Below are positions 33,716 through 44,032 of a stretch of 64,000 bases of DNA, piece after piece. Positions within the stretch are counted from its first letter, which is position 1. Each line of letters begins with the position of its first letter. The stretch is from positions 1-64,000 of the forward strand of contig JAOWBW010001053.1 of assembly GCA_026119855.1 (NCBI GenBank). The letters run 5' to 3'. The notes under the pieces were generated by a model. That model worked only from the letters and a program-made list of their open reading frames with translations. It made no database searches and had not been told where the DNA came from. Position numbers and translations under genes: made by a program. The DNA is from Campanula takesimana (Eukaryota; Streptophyta; Magnoliopsida; Asterales; Campanulaceae).

Positions 33716-36091
33716 ATGTCGGATCGTCAACAATCACCTCCGTTCGAGATGCCACAGGGCGAGGAGCCCGAAATTGGGGTTGAAGCTATGGACCCGAGCT
33801 TGCTTACTTTCCAGCCTCATAACCACATTTCTCACTTCGTGACTTCGGGTTTGGTAAGAATGCCTCACCTTTCTTGTCGATTTCGGATTTCATGAAGTTC
33901 CGTTTTCTTTACCCGAAATATTGCTGCAGCAGATTTATTGATCATTCTTTGCATGCTGTTTGTTGCTGCTGATTTGTTGTAAGAAACATGTTGGGGTGCC
34001 CATTTTCATGTTCACATACTTGCTTGTACATTGTTCTGCCATTGAAATCTCTGTGTTGAGTTCATCCGTTTTCTAGCAGTCATGCTGATGGAATTTTCGC
34101 TGTTCCTTCTTTCCTTTCAGGAGTGGACCCGTCTGACAGAGATTCATGGTGGGGCTCATGGGCCCATCTCTATATGGAAGAGGTTGCCTGAGAATGTTCG
34201 GGCCCGAGTTACAGGGACTCATTTTGGTCTTTTTGTCACCAGCCTCCCAGCTTTGAAGAATGACCCCGATGTGGTCCAGGCATTGAGGGAAAGATGGTGG
34301 GACACCACCCATACCTTCCATTTGCCCATGGGCGAGGTGACTATGACGCCTACCGATTTCACAGCTTTGACGGGCTTGTCGTTCATGGGGATGCCTGTCC
34401 CTTTTGGTTTGAGAGAGGCTGTTCGGACTCCAGACGAGTTACTGGATTTGGTTGACTGCCGGTTCGAGGTCAAGAATTCTCGAGTGACATGGGGACGAAT
34501 CCGGGCTTATTTCAGCATCTTGATGGCTGAGGCTCGAGGTGTTACTACTGATCGGGTAGATGCTTTGGCCCGTTGCTTTATTTGGTACTTGTTATCCCAT
34601 ACTCTGTTTGCCAACGGGGGATCTTCGGCCTCCTTGGCTCTGCTTGACTTGTTAGTGGATTTGGATCAGATCGGCCAGTATAACTGGGGCACAGCGGGCT
34701 TAGCTGCTTGTTACCACGGCATGGATTTGACCAGCCGCTCGACCACTAGCTCGGTTACGGGCTTCAGCTTGCTGTGGGAGGTATACCACTTACTGTCCCT
34801 TTTATATTCTCCTTACCTTGGTCATAACTGCCTTTTTCGTTGACTGTCATTAACTTTGTTTCTGCCTCTTGTCTACAGCTTTGGGCTTTTGCTATCCTGA
34901 ATCTGAGGGATTTCAAGATTGCCAAGGAAGGCAGCCCCAGTATCCGAACCCCATTAGTCTTACTTCGGCCCGACGGCACTTGGACACCTTGAGGCCTGAG
35001 TCTGTTGCTTTCTCTTTATATCCATGGAGATCAGTTCAGCACTGGTTTGAGCATACTCTTATTCCTACCCGTTCTCGGATTTTGATGAGTTCGGGTGAGT
35101 GCATGGCTCTGTATCTGGGGGACAGAGTGTTCTGGCAGCATGGTAGCCAGGTGATAGACTTTTACACCCCCCTCATCCTGCAGTTCCAGACGTTCCTCCT
35201 TTCTGCCCTCGTAATTGGAGGTCACTTTCAGAGGCTGATCGCGCAGCATATATGGTAGGGGTTGATGCCGTCCCTTATATTCACTTGGATCAGGATTATG
35301 GCCTCTTCAGGGAGAACAACTTGATGCAAGGCTTCATGTTTGCTGATCCGAGGAGATCACAGGCTGCTCCTACGACCTCCGCTCGGTTTTATACTACCGG
35401 TGCCGGGTATTGTTTTGATCCTCCTTTGCCTCCTCCCTATTACACTTATTCCAACTTCGGGGTCTTTGAAGAGCAGAGGGAGATTGTTCCCGAGGATATG
35501 TCACCGGAGAGAGAGCCTCCCGCTCAGGCTGCTGTGGTATGTTTTTCTGACCATCTTTGCATTTCTCAGTTCCAGTCTTGTTTTTCTGTCCTTTGTATTG
35601 ATGTAATTTCCTTTTCCTGTTCTTTGTTGCAACAGGTGCCCGTAGCTGCTTATAGGCATTTGGGCAGACAGAACAAAGGGATGAGGCAGAGGCTCCGTCA
35701 GCTGGAGGAGAGGGTGCTGGAGCTGTGAAGGGATATTGCTGCCATGACTAGAGATGCTGCTGGTGTTGTCTCTGGTGCTGCGAGAGGAGCTGCCCGAGGT
35801 GCCCGAGGCATGGGACGAGGCTGCAGGGATGCTGCGCTGGACATTGATGAGCCTGTCTCTTCGGCGAGGCAGTCGCTGAGCAGGAGTCTGAGCCACGGAG
35901 GTAGCCATAGTAGGACTCTGAGCCGAGAAGGTAGCCAGAGCCGGGGTGGCGCTAGTTCATCAGGGAGAGATGCCAAGAGGACCCGTCCTGATGTTGTGAT
36001 TGAGACATCTGAGTCTGAGGATGATGATGACGATGATGATGATGAGGATGATGATGACGATGAGGAGACCGAGAGCGGTAGCAGGGGGTGA
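33716..36091 (+). pseudogene. Antisense gene 1 of Tat element I: plant mobile domain (PMD)-like, four exons
   Basis: Exons: 33716-33853, 34121-34780, 34879-35536 and 35636-36091. All three introns have GT-AG ends and phase 0. Exon 2 carries the domain signature WWDTTHTF, MTPTDFTALTGL and PVPFG that I assign to the plant mobile domain/aminotransferase-like family, known from MAIN/MAIL1-type proteins and from transposons. Exon 4 encodes a Leu-zipper-like helix, an Arg/Gly/Ser-rich part and a run of about 20 acidic residues at the C-terminus. Damage: frameshifts in exon 3 (about 34880-34970 and about 35170) and a TGA at 35726. The same exon plan is found in 52790-55004. PMD function in transposons is unknown; a chromatin or silencing role is inference from the host proteins. 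It is transcribed against the element's own RNA. Confidence 0.8.
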
Positions 36092-36410
36092 GCACAGTGC
36101 TGGTGATGATGTGCCCGAGCTGTTGCGGCTGAGAGGATGAGGGATTGAAAACATTTTTATTTTTGTCTGTAATAACATTTAACATGTATTTACAATCCTA
36201 GTTATCTTACTACTCATTTTATGTTTTATTAGCGACTCGATCTTAGATGTCGACTTTTTACAAACAAATGTGTGCCCAAAGGATGCTTGTTGTTGATGCT
36301 TGAACTCCTTTTGTTGCTGGGATTTGATTTTGCTGCAGGTTGGATATGTTGAAGTGCTTGGGTTCTGTTCTGAACTGACAAGGGCTGTTTCTGTCTGAAC
36401 TGCTGTCAAA
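36092..36410 (+). other. Spacer between the two antisense genes of element I
   Basis: Likely the 3' untranslated region of antisense gene 1 followed by upstream sequence of antisense gene 2. Nothing else is supported. Confidence 0.45.
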
Positions 36411-36540
36411 GGCGCGCGCGTTGGACCTTGCTTATGGGAGGCGCGCGCGTTGTGCAGCCTTGGTCGGAGGCGCGCGCTTCTGGCCTGCTGAATTACAGCC
36501 CCTTTCTTTTTCTGATCAGAATGTTCCAACAGCTATAAAT
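36411..36540 (+). promoter_or_regulatory. Promoter of antisense gene 2, element I
   Basis: GGCGCGCGC sites at 36411, 36440 and 36469, exactly 29 bp apart, then TATAAAT at 36534-36540 and an ATG 84 bp further on. The motif is the one in the LTR and in front of antisense gene 1, here in the opposite orientation relative to transcription. Confidence 0.6.
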
Positions 36541-36623
36541 TTTGAACCATTTTCGACCAGAATGGTCACACAGCACTCTTTTGCAAACACTTTCTCCTCC
36601 TAAACCACAAAATTCTTGTCATA

Positions 36624-37064
36624 ATGGCCCCAATGACTTTCTCCTTTGAAGTTAAGGTTTCCGTCCCCGAGGGTGAGAAGTCCGTTCCAGTGGTGAATGC
36701 CGTTCCAGCTGTGGGGTCCGTCCCGATGGTGGAGAAGCGTCCGAGCGTTTTTGATCGTTTGGGAAGGCCCAATGACGATGTTGTTGACCCCGTGAGACCG
36801 GTGGTTCATGTGCGGGACTATAGACCCCGTCATTTTCCCAAGAAGAAGAAAGGTAAGGGAAATTTCTCCTATGTGTGGAAGCGTCCCATGGTTATCCCCG
36901 CTAAGGCTCCGCTTGATAAGGGTAAAGGGAAAGCCGTTGATGAAGCTCCGTCCCGTCCTAGCGTTTTCTCCCGTCTTGGCGGTCCCAAGAATGTTCTGTC
37001 CCCATCCAAGAAGACTAAAGGACATAACAAGAAGCAATGGGTTCCCAAACCTAAGAAAGATTAG
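36624..37064 (+). CDS. Antisense gene 2 of Tat element I: small basic protein with repeated SVFxRLG motifs
   Basis: An intact 146-codon frame with its own TATA box and GC-motif promoter. Two copies of a motif, RPSVFDRLGRP and RPSVFSRLGGP, lie about 70 residues apart, near residues 38 and 112. The segment between them and the C-terminus are Lys/Arg-rich (PKKKKGKGN, KPKKD), suggesting nucleic-acid or nucleolar binding. SVFxRLG-type motifs are known to me from plant gypsy Gag or accessory regions, so it may derive from a retroelement protein. It ends 190 bp before the shared cassette at 37252, convergent with pol. No enzyme domain is visible. Confidence 0.6.
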   Translation: MAPMTFSFEVKVSVPEGEKSVPVVNAVPAVGSVPMVEKRPSVFDRLGRPNDDVVDPVRPVVHVRDYRPRHFPKKKKGKGNFSYVWKRPMVIPAKAPLDKGKGKAVDEAPSRPSVFSRLGGPKNVLSPSKKTKGHNKKQWVPKPKKD

Positions 37065-37251
37065 ATTTTTCTTTGTACCCCAAGAGATTGCAATTAGACC
37101 ACTTTGTTTTAGGATTTAATAGTTTGATGTCTTTTGTTGCTCAATAAATCCGTTGTAATGGTTTGAATAATTCATTGAATGAATAAAAATTGCATTTTGT
37201 TATTTGAAGTGAATTGGGTATTTTTGATATGTTTTAGACCGCACCCGAAGG

Positions 37252-37295
37252 TTGCCTACGTTCCTCCAGTTGGGAGGCTCAGGTCTCCGTAGTTC
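37252..37295. other. CTACG/CGTAG inverted-repeat cassette, copy 3
   Basis: GCCTACGTTCCTCC, a short loop, then GGGAGGCTCAGG and CCGTAGTTC. CCTACG and CGTAG plus CCTCC and GGGAGG can pair. It lies between the 3' ends of antisense gene 2 and pol. Confidence 0.7.
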
Positions 37296-37335
37296 AAACA
37301 AACAAAAACCATTTGTTTTTGGTGTGCACCCTGTT

Positions 37336-37442
37336 TTTTGCCTAGACCGCCCTTTCGGGTTTTCAATCTAGCGGGCTTCTTTTTTTGCACGTGCTCTAAT
37401 TTTTGCCTAGGCCGCCCTTGTGGGTTTTCAACCTAGCGAGCG
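37336..37442 (-). other. Paired stem-loop cassettes downstream of pol, element I
   Basis: Two copies (37336-37380 and 37401-37442) of GCCTAGACCGCCC, a short CG-containing loop, and GGGTTTTCAATCTAGCG. CTAGA/TCTAG-type ends and CCGCCC/GGG inner segments allow a hairpin. They follow the poly(A) tract on the pol strand. Confidence 0.75.
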
Positions 37443-37443
37443 A

Positions 37444-37466
37444 TTTTTTTTTTTTTTTTTTTTTTT
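37444..37466 (-). other. Templated poly(A) tract just after the pol stop, element I
   Basis: 23 consecutive T on the plus strand (A on the pol strand), 14 nt after the integrase stop codon (37481-37483). Element II has 33 at 57480-57512, 12 nt after its stop. Confidence 0.85.
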
Positions 37467-37480
37467 ATGGTCTTTGTTTA

Positions 37481-39157
37481 TTAAGCGTAGAACCTCTTGA
37501 GCTTGTCGAGGTTGACCTCCTTTGGCAGCTGGTCACCATCTAAATCCACGAACCGGACTGCACCACCGCTTAGTATCTTTTTGACCACGTACGGACCGAT
37601 CCATCGGGGTCCCCATTTCCCCAGGGGATTCATGGCGTTAGGAGGATGTTGTCTTAAGACCAAATCTCCTACCTTGATGTTTCGAGGCTTCACCTTTTTG
37701 TTGAAAGCTCTTGCCATCCTTTGCTGATACGCCCTTGTGCGTTCGAGTGCTCTTAGCCTCTTCTCGTCGAGTAAGGCTAGCTGTTCATATCGACTTTGCA
37801 TCCAGTCGACCTCGTTGACTTGATTCTCAAGGAGGACCCGTAGAGATGGGACTTCAAGTTCGATTGGGAGTACGGCTTCAGAACCATAGACTAATGCATA
37901 AGGAGTTTCTCCCGTTGCTGACCGTATTGATGTGCGGTAGCCCCACAATGCTAAAGGTAGCTTCTCGGGCCAATCCCTTCCTGTTGAGGCCATTTTCTTG
38001 ACGAAGGTCTCGATGGTCTTATTTGCTGCTTCAACCGCGCCATTTGCTTGGGGACGGTAAGGAGATGACTTGTGCTTGGTGATCTTGTATTCTACAAAAA
38101 GTGCATCCATTTCCTTCTCAAAGTGAGAGCCGTTGTCGGAAATGATTTCATGAGGCACGCCGTATCGGCACATGATATTAATCTTCACAAATTCGGTCAC
38201 TTTCTTGGCGTTGAGGGTCCGATAGGCTTGTGCTTCGACCCACTTTGTGAAGTAGTCGACGGCCACTAGGACGAATGACTGCCCATTGCTTCCGGCAGGA
38301 TGGACCTTATCGATGATGTCTATCCCCCAACAAGAGAAAGGCCAAGGTGTGACCATGTTGTAAAGTTACGAGGGTGGAGCGTGTTGCATATTAGCATGGA
38401 ATTGGCACTTGGCACACCTTTTGACTTTCTCGATACAGTCTCGTTCCATGGTGCTCCAATAGTAACCAATGCGGAGTATCTTTTTGACTAGCATAAACCC
38501 ATTCATGTGGGGTCCACACTCTCCTTCGTGCACTTCACACATTATCTCTTGAGCTTCGGCCTCATTGGCGCATAAGAGATTGATCCCGTCGTGGTGTCTT
38601 TTGTAGACTCGGTCCCCAATCAGTACGTACCGAGAGGCTAGCCTTTGCAGAGTTGTTTGAGACTTTTTATTGCTATTCTCGGGATAAGTGCCATCTTTGA
38701 GGAAATTCATGATATCCGAATACCAAGGAGAGTTTGTTTGGACCTCGTTGATCTCGATACTCATGCAGTACGCCGGGCTATTCCTTTGGGCAATTTTGAA
38801 AGGCTTCACCATTTTCCCTTTGGGCATTTCGACTAATGAAGCTATAGTGGCCAGTGCATCGGCAAAGAGTTTTTTATCCCTTGGCAGGTCGTTGAAAGTG
38901 ATCTCTTGGAATTGTTCAACCAATTCTTCAAGGTGCTGACCATACTATTGGAGAGTCGGGTCTTGGGTTCGCCATTTACCCGATTGCTGATTGATAAGGA
39001 GCAAAGAGTCGCCGAATACTTCTAGTTCCGTGACGTTTCTTTCGAGAGCTGCTTCGAGCCCTGCTATGCATGCTTCGTACTCGGCAATGTTGTTGGTAGC
39101 TTCGAATTCCAGACGGATGGCAATGGGAGTGTAGATGTCTTTTGGATCGACAAGCAA
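37481..39157 (-). pseudogene. pol: Tat element I pol, C-terminal part: archaeal-type RNase H and integrase
   Basis: One frame with stops at 38943-38945 (TAG) and 38366-38368 (TAA). It begins in an extra RNase H of the archaeal type: the Glu in NNIAEYEACIAGL and the Asp in VFGDSLLLINQ are present, while the first catalytic Asp lies just upstream (about 39195) as Asn. Then comes the integrase H2C2 zinc-binding segment (38923-38370, HEGECGPHMNGF and CAKCQFHAN) and the integrase core, with Asp in WGIDIID, Asp in ISDNGSHF and Glu in GAVEAANK. It ends with a GPF/GPY-type C-terminus (KWGPRWIGPYVV) and KEVNLDKLKRFYA before the stop. A second RNase H between the native one and integrase is a hallmark of the Tat clade. 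Confidence 0.9.
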
Positions 39158-39179
39158 TATTCCTGTACCAAAACCGTGT

Positions 39180-41132
39180 TTATTGGCGGCGCCATTGGAA
39201 AAAAAGTTGCCACTTATTTTCCTCGGTTGCAGTACAAATTAAATGCTTGTCGGGGAACTGTACGTCTTCCCCCTTCACTTCGTCACACGGGAATTCGGCA
39301 AGCTGGTCACTGAACACTTTCCCCCTGACAGATTTTAGTGTGACGTAAGTGATATCGTAGCCGACGAGCATGAAGTACCATTTGGCTATTCTTGTTGACA
39401 TGAAAGGCTTCTCGAAGATGTAGCGGAGCGGGTCCACCTTTGCTACTAGCTTGATCGGAAAAGATTGCATATAGTGTTTAAGGTTTTGAGTGACCCAAAC
39501 CAATGCTGCACATGACTTCTCTAAGACAGAGTAGTTCTTTTCGCCTCCTTGGAATTGGCGACTGACAAAATAAATGGCATTTTCTTTTGTGGAATCTCGT
39601 TGCTCTTGTGCTAACATAGCCCCTAGGGCTTCATCATTGACAGTGAGATAGAGCAAAAGAGGCTTCTCCTTGTGCGGCGGAACTAGGACAGGAGGGCACG
39701 TCAAGTAATGCTTCACTTGGTCGAAGGCTTCTTGGCAAGCGTCGGTCCATTCTAGAGCCACATTCTTCTTGAGTAGCTTGAAGATTGGCTCGCATATGGA
39801 AGTGAGTTGGTGCACAAACCGACTGATGTATTGCAGTCTGCCCATGAAACCTTTGATCTCTTTCTGTGTCTTTGGAGGAGGCATGTCAATGATTGCCTTG
39901 ATTTTGGAGGGGTCTACTTCAATTCCCCTTTTAGTGACCATATAACCAAGGACTTTGCCTCGGATAACCCCGAACGTGCACTTTGCAGGGTTGAGCCTCA
40001 TCTTGTGTTGACAAAGCCTTTCGAAGAACTTGCGGAGATCGATTAAATGTTGACCATCGGTCCCTTTGGAGTGAATGATCATGTCGTCCACATAGACCTC
40101 GATTTCTTTGTGAATCATATCGTGGAACAAGTCTGTCACGGCTCTTTGGTAGGAAGCCCCAGCGTTTCTTAACCCAAATGGCATGACTGTGTAGCAAAAG
40201 GTACCCCACGGTGTTGTGAAGGCTGTCTTATGTTGATCTTCCTTGGCCATGAGAATCTGATTGTACCCAGAGAACCCATCCACGAATGAGCGAACCTCGT
40301 AGGCAGCAGTGGAGTCGACCAGCATGTCGATGTTGGGGAGTGGAAAATCATCCTTTGGGGAAGCTTTGTTCGAATCCCGGAAGTCCACGCAAACTCGAAC
40401 CTTGGCGTTTGACTTTCTGACTGTCACGATGTTGGCTAACCAAGTCGGATACTCGATAACCTTGATGAAACCCACACTGAGGAGTTTCTCAATCTCTTCT
40501 TTGACTTGCAGAGACCATTCTGGCTTGATCTTTCTGAGCTTCTGCTTTACTGGCTTGGCATCTTCTCTGATCGGAATTCTGTGCTCCGCTACCTTAATGT
40601 CTAAACCCGGCATGTCTTTATATGACCATGCGAACACATCCACGAACTCCCGTAGTAGTACAGTCAATATGTCTCTGTCGTCCCCCTTGAAGAAGCTTTC
40701 GATCTTAGTCTCTCTTGGCTCTTCTTCGGTACCCAGATTAACAACATGCAATTCTTCGTCAACCTCTGGACCATTTTCACCACGACTACGGACTTGTTGA
40801 GCAAGTTCATTTAAGTATGTTGTGTTTTCGTGGTCTATTTCATCATAATTTGAATCGTTATTAACTTGTTCGTTAAGTTCATTATTAGTTAATTCATCAT
40901 TTATGATGTTTGCAATCTCAGGGTACTCAGAAATATCAAATTTTTCATTAGCAAAGAAAGGAAACACACGCTCGGCTATGGCCTCCAAATCCTCTTGGGT
41001 GAGGGTATAGAGACACTCTTGGACTCGAAAGTAAGTGTGAGCCGCTCTTCCTTTGTTGCTGTGCGGGGTATGCAACCCATTTCTTGGACTAAGAATTCTT
41101 TGGATACCACGGGCCCTTTCGCTGAATACCAA
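39180..41132 (-). pseudogene. pol: Tat element I RT and native RNase H
   Basis: A 650-codon frame. About 160 residues upstream of RT are acidic and Asn/Glu-rich, then the RT core: FRDSNKASPKDDFPLPNID (residues 251-269), TPWGTFCYTVMPFGLRNAG (307-325) and YVDD at residues 347-350 (40083-40094). The RT connection and an RNase H-like domain follow (about 455-575). In the latter the usual TDAS start is LTVNDEA, so the first catalytic Asp appears to be lost, as is typical where the archaeal-type RNase H has taken over. The frame shifts relative to the protease near 41000-41040 and again at about 39185 into the next segment. It would copy the genomic RNA into cDNA. Confidence 0.92.
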
Positions 41133-42745
41133 TTGTTGATCGGCTCGGAGCTTGGCGGGATCTCACTGATAGTCTCATTCATGATGACGGTGTCGTGGAT
41201 GGTGTTGACTTGGCATTCATTCATTATGGCAAGCTCTTCGAACATGGAGGCTAAATCTGTCAGTTCTTCCCCCACGATGATTTCTGTCTCGGACTCTATA
41301 GTCACCTTCCTTCCCCACCATTCACGGGGTGATATGGGGGTTGGTTCCCTTTCGGATTTCTGGATCTCACAATCGAAGAAGATTTCGAGACCGGGCTTTT
41401 TGACACCCTTATTGTTAACCCATGGCTCGGGAAATATCATGTATGGAACGTCTTCCCCTTGGCGGACAAAATAACCATTCAACGTCTTGCGGTAAGGCCT
41501 TAGATTAGGCACCTCATAACGACGGCCTTCTTTACGAGCTCGGGCCTTTTCATTCTTGATCGCTTGCTCTTGTTTCAAGTCCTCTCTGGAAGGCTCGTAC
41601 CCCAAACCAAATGTGTTCTTGACGAATGGGACTTGCACAGGATGTAGGATTCCTTGTTGATATATCCCTAGGCCTAAACCAGGGAAGTAGTCCATATTCC
41701 TCATCATGCGGAGGACTTTGTGATTGCTGGGGGTCCATGATCCGTTTCCCCCTTCTTTGTCAATGGCGTTGATTGAGACGCCGGAGAAAGTGGAGTCTGG
41801 TAGACCATGCTGAACTTGGTGGACGGGCTCACCTTTTCTGTGGATAGTGATGTTTTCGGCCATGACGGTCACTATTTCATCACCATTTCGGATCTTGACA
41901 CATTGATGGAGAGTTGACGGGACGGCATTAGAACTGTGAATCCATGGTCGACCCAAAAGTAAGTTGAACGAGGCCGGGATGTCAAGAACTTGGAATGGAA
42001 CGGACATGACCATGATCCCAAACTCGATGTCTATTTCGATCATGCCCATGACTGTAGGGGCGATGCTGTCATAACCTCGGATTACTTGAGTAGAGGGCTT
42101 CAAATCAGAATCCTTAAGCCCCAGTATGCCCATGATTCTGCCAGGCATGAGGTTGAGTGCGGAACCACCGTCCACTAGAACTCTTGAGATGGGCCTCCCC
42201 CTTGCTCGTACCTTGAGGTAAATAGCCTCGTTGTGGTCGGAATCAAATGGTGGAAGGTCCATATGGGCAAAGGTGATGACGTTGCCAAAATGAATGTGAC
42301 CGATCATTGCCGTGAGGTCCTCGGGAGTAGTATCGGGAGAAACTGATGTATCATCGAGATTGCGGATGACAAGATCTCGGTGTTTCTTTGAGGATGCAAT
42401 GAGGTCCCAAATAGAGATGCTGGCTTGAGTTTTCTTGAGTTGGACAGGTAGAGGATCTTCGGAAGTGTCGCGAGCTTGCGGCCTTTGAGAAGAGGAGCTT
42501 GGTGCGGAAGTGGAAGGGTTGCTTGCTATGACTCGACCGGATCGAGTTAGCATGTTGACGTTCCCATCTTGCTTATTTTTCCTATTCTCTAGTACTTCCC
42601 TCATTACCTCATCGTAAGTTACAACATAGCAAGAATTGTCAAGTTTATTCATAACATAGGGGCCCCCATTCACAATTGGGATTGAATGGGTGGTCCCCTC
42701 GAGTTCTCCTATCTCTATTACATTGACATGTTCGCCATTAGCCAC
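40976..42745 (-). pseudogene. Tat element I protease region with a G-patch-like segment
   Basis: In frame with gag, separated by a stop at 42887-42889. The stretch before the ATG at 42745 holds the Gag CHHC knuckle (42797-42838). The protease motif VLVDGGSALNLMPG lies near 42130-42180 and LLLGRPWIHSS near 41930-41965. Further on, NMDYFPGLGLGIYQQG (about 41640-41725) resembles a G-patch, a glycine-rich RNA-binding motif also found after some retroviral proteases. The protein would mature Gag and Pol. The end of the frame is displaced by the frameshift into RT. Confidence 0.8.
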
Positions 42746-42886
42746 TACAAATTCTTTCTTGTCTATGAGATCTTGAATGACATTGTGGAGAACGAAGCAA
42801 TCCTCGGTGGTGTGGCCACTATATTGGTGGTAGCCACAATATTTGTGGTGAGCATGATTGGGGTGGACCGTCTTGGGTTTGTACCC

Positions 42887-44032
42887 TTATACGGGCGTGA
42901 CTTGACCCTTTTCTTTGAGGACCTCGAAAACTTCGGTTTGAGTCATGCCTTGGAGAGGTGTGTAGACACGGTCATTTCGAGACTTCTTCCCTTGAGGTGG
43001 AGGAACCTTTTTGTAATTCCCCTTGTCGATTGTGACGGCGTTGACCGAGGCCTCTTTCGTGGAGTTGGAAGCCGACTTGTATCGGTAAGTAGGAGTGGCC
43101 TTCTTAATCTCCTTGAGCAAGTCATCCATGCGTACCCCCGCCTCATACATTTGGGAGAAGTCGGAGTAGCAAGTCCCACTTAGGTAGGTGCGGAGATCAA
43201 TCTTGAGACACTTGAGAAAGATGTCCATTTGCTCTTTTGTGTTCGGCCTCTCAACAATTTCAGAGAGTTTGTCATTCCATCTCCTTGTGAAGTCAATGAA
43301 GGATTCGTTGTCTCTTTGAGTAGTGTTCTCTAGCTCTTTCCTTGTGGGCCGGTGAGTGGTGTTGCCTTGGTATTGGTTCTTGAAGGCAAGCATGGCGGAG
43401 TCCCAGTCAAGACGGACAGTGAGCGGGAGAGTAGCATACCAATCTTTTGCCTCCCCCTCGAGAGTGAGAGGAAAGCATTGAGCCATCACCTTGGGGGAGA
43501 CCTTCTTCGGAACCATTGCCCAAATATAAGTCTCAATGTGATCCATGGGACAAGAGTTGCCCTTGAATTTGCTTATGTCGGGCATCTTGAAATTATCAGG
43601 AAGAGCGGCCATAGTACTCATGAGGATGGATGATTGATAAAGGCTTGTGTCGGAGCCTTTCCCCATGTTGAGCCCATTGAATTTTTGGTCGATGTAGGCC
43701 ATGATAGAATCCACCATTTTGGGCTCATTGTTCTCGGAACTCGGCTCCCCCATTTTCTTGGTGCGGGTGTTGACATAAGGACTTTTGAACAAACCCTTGG
43801 TCCATTCGGATTCGTCATCATTATTCTTGTTCTTCCCCTTGGCAAGATTAGTGAGCTTTTCTTTCATTAGCTCCATCTCGGCCTCGTGGGCCTCCCTTTA
43901 GCTGTCAAGGTGGGATTGCCAAATGTCGTCTTTGCTTTGTGCCTCCTTATTAAGGGTGGAGACTTGCTCTTAGAGGAGTTGGACCATGGCTGAAAGCTGC
44001 TCGAGAGACATGGTGTTGCTGCTGCCGGTCAT
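42887..44032 (-). pseudogene. gag: Tat element I gag
   Basis: The likely start is the ATG at 44032, in frame with the long open part (43876-42887) but interrupted by TAA at 43970-43972 and 43898-43900. The Gag core covers about 43580-43140 (CPMDHIETYIWAM, GEAKDWYATLP, FTRRWNDKLSEI, CLKIDLRTYL). After the stop at 42887 the same frame continues to the C-X2-H-X4-H-X4-C knuckle at 42797-42838, in which His replaces the second Cys of the usual knuckle. Gag forms the particle. All three stops are TAA, possibly from CAA by C-to-T change. Confidence 0.87.

Noticed and set aside
33716..36091. Host PMD gene of the MAIN/MAIL1 type
   Set aside because: It lies between the pol end and the LTR of a Tat element, shares exon plan and context with 52790-55004, and is broken in several places.
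35952..36185. His-rich minus-strand ORF
   Set aside because: It is the mirror of the acidic GAT-repeat tail of the plus-strand PMD gene.
40309..41474. Plus-strand ORFs over the pol of element I
   Set aside because: Shadows of the minus-strand RT and protease frames; no domain recognised.
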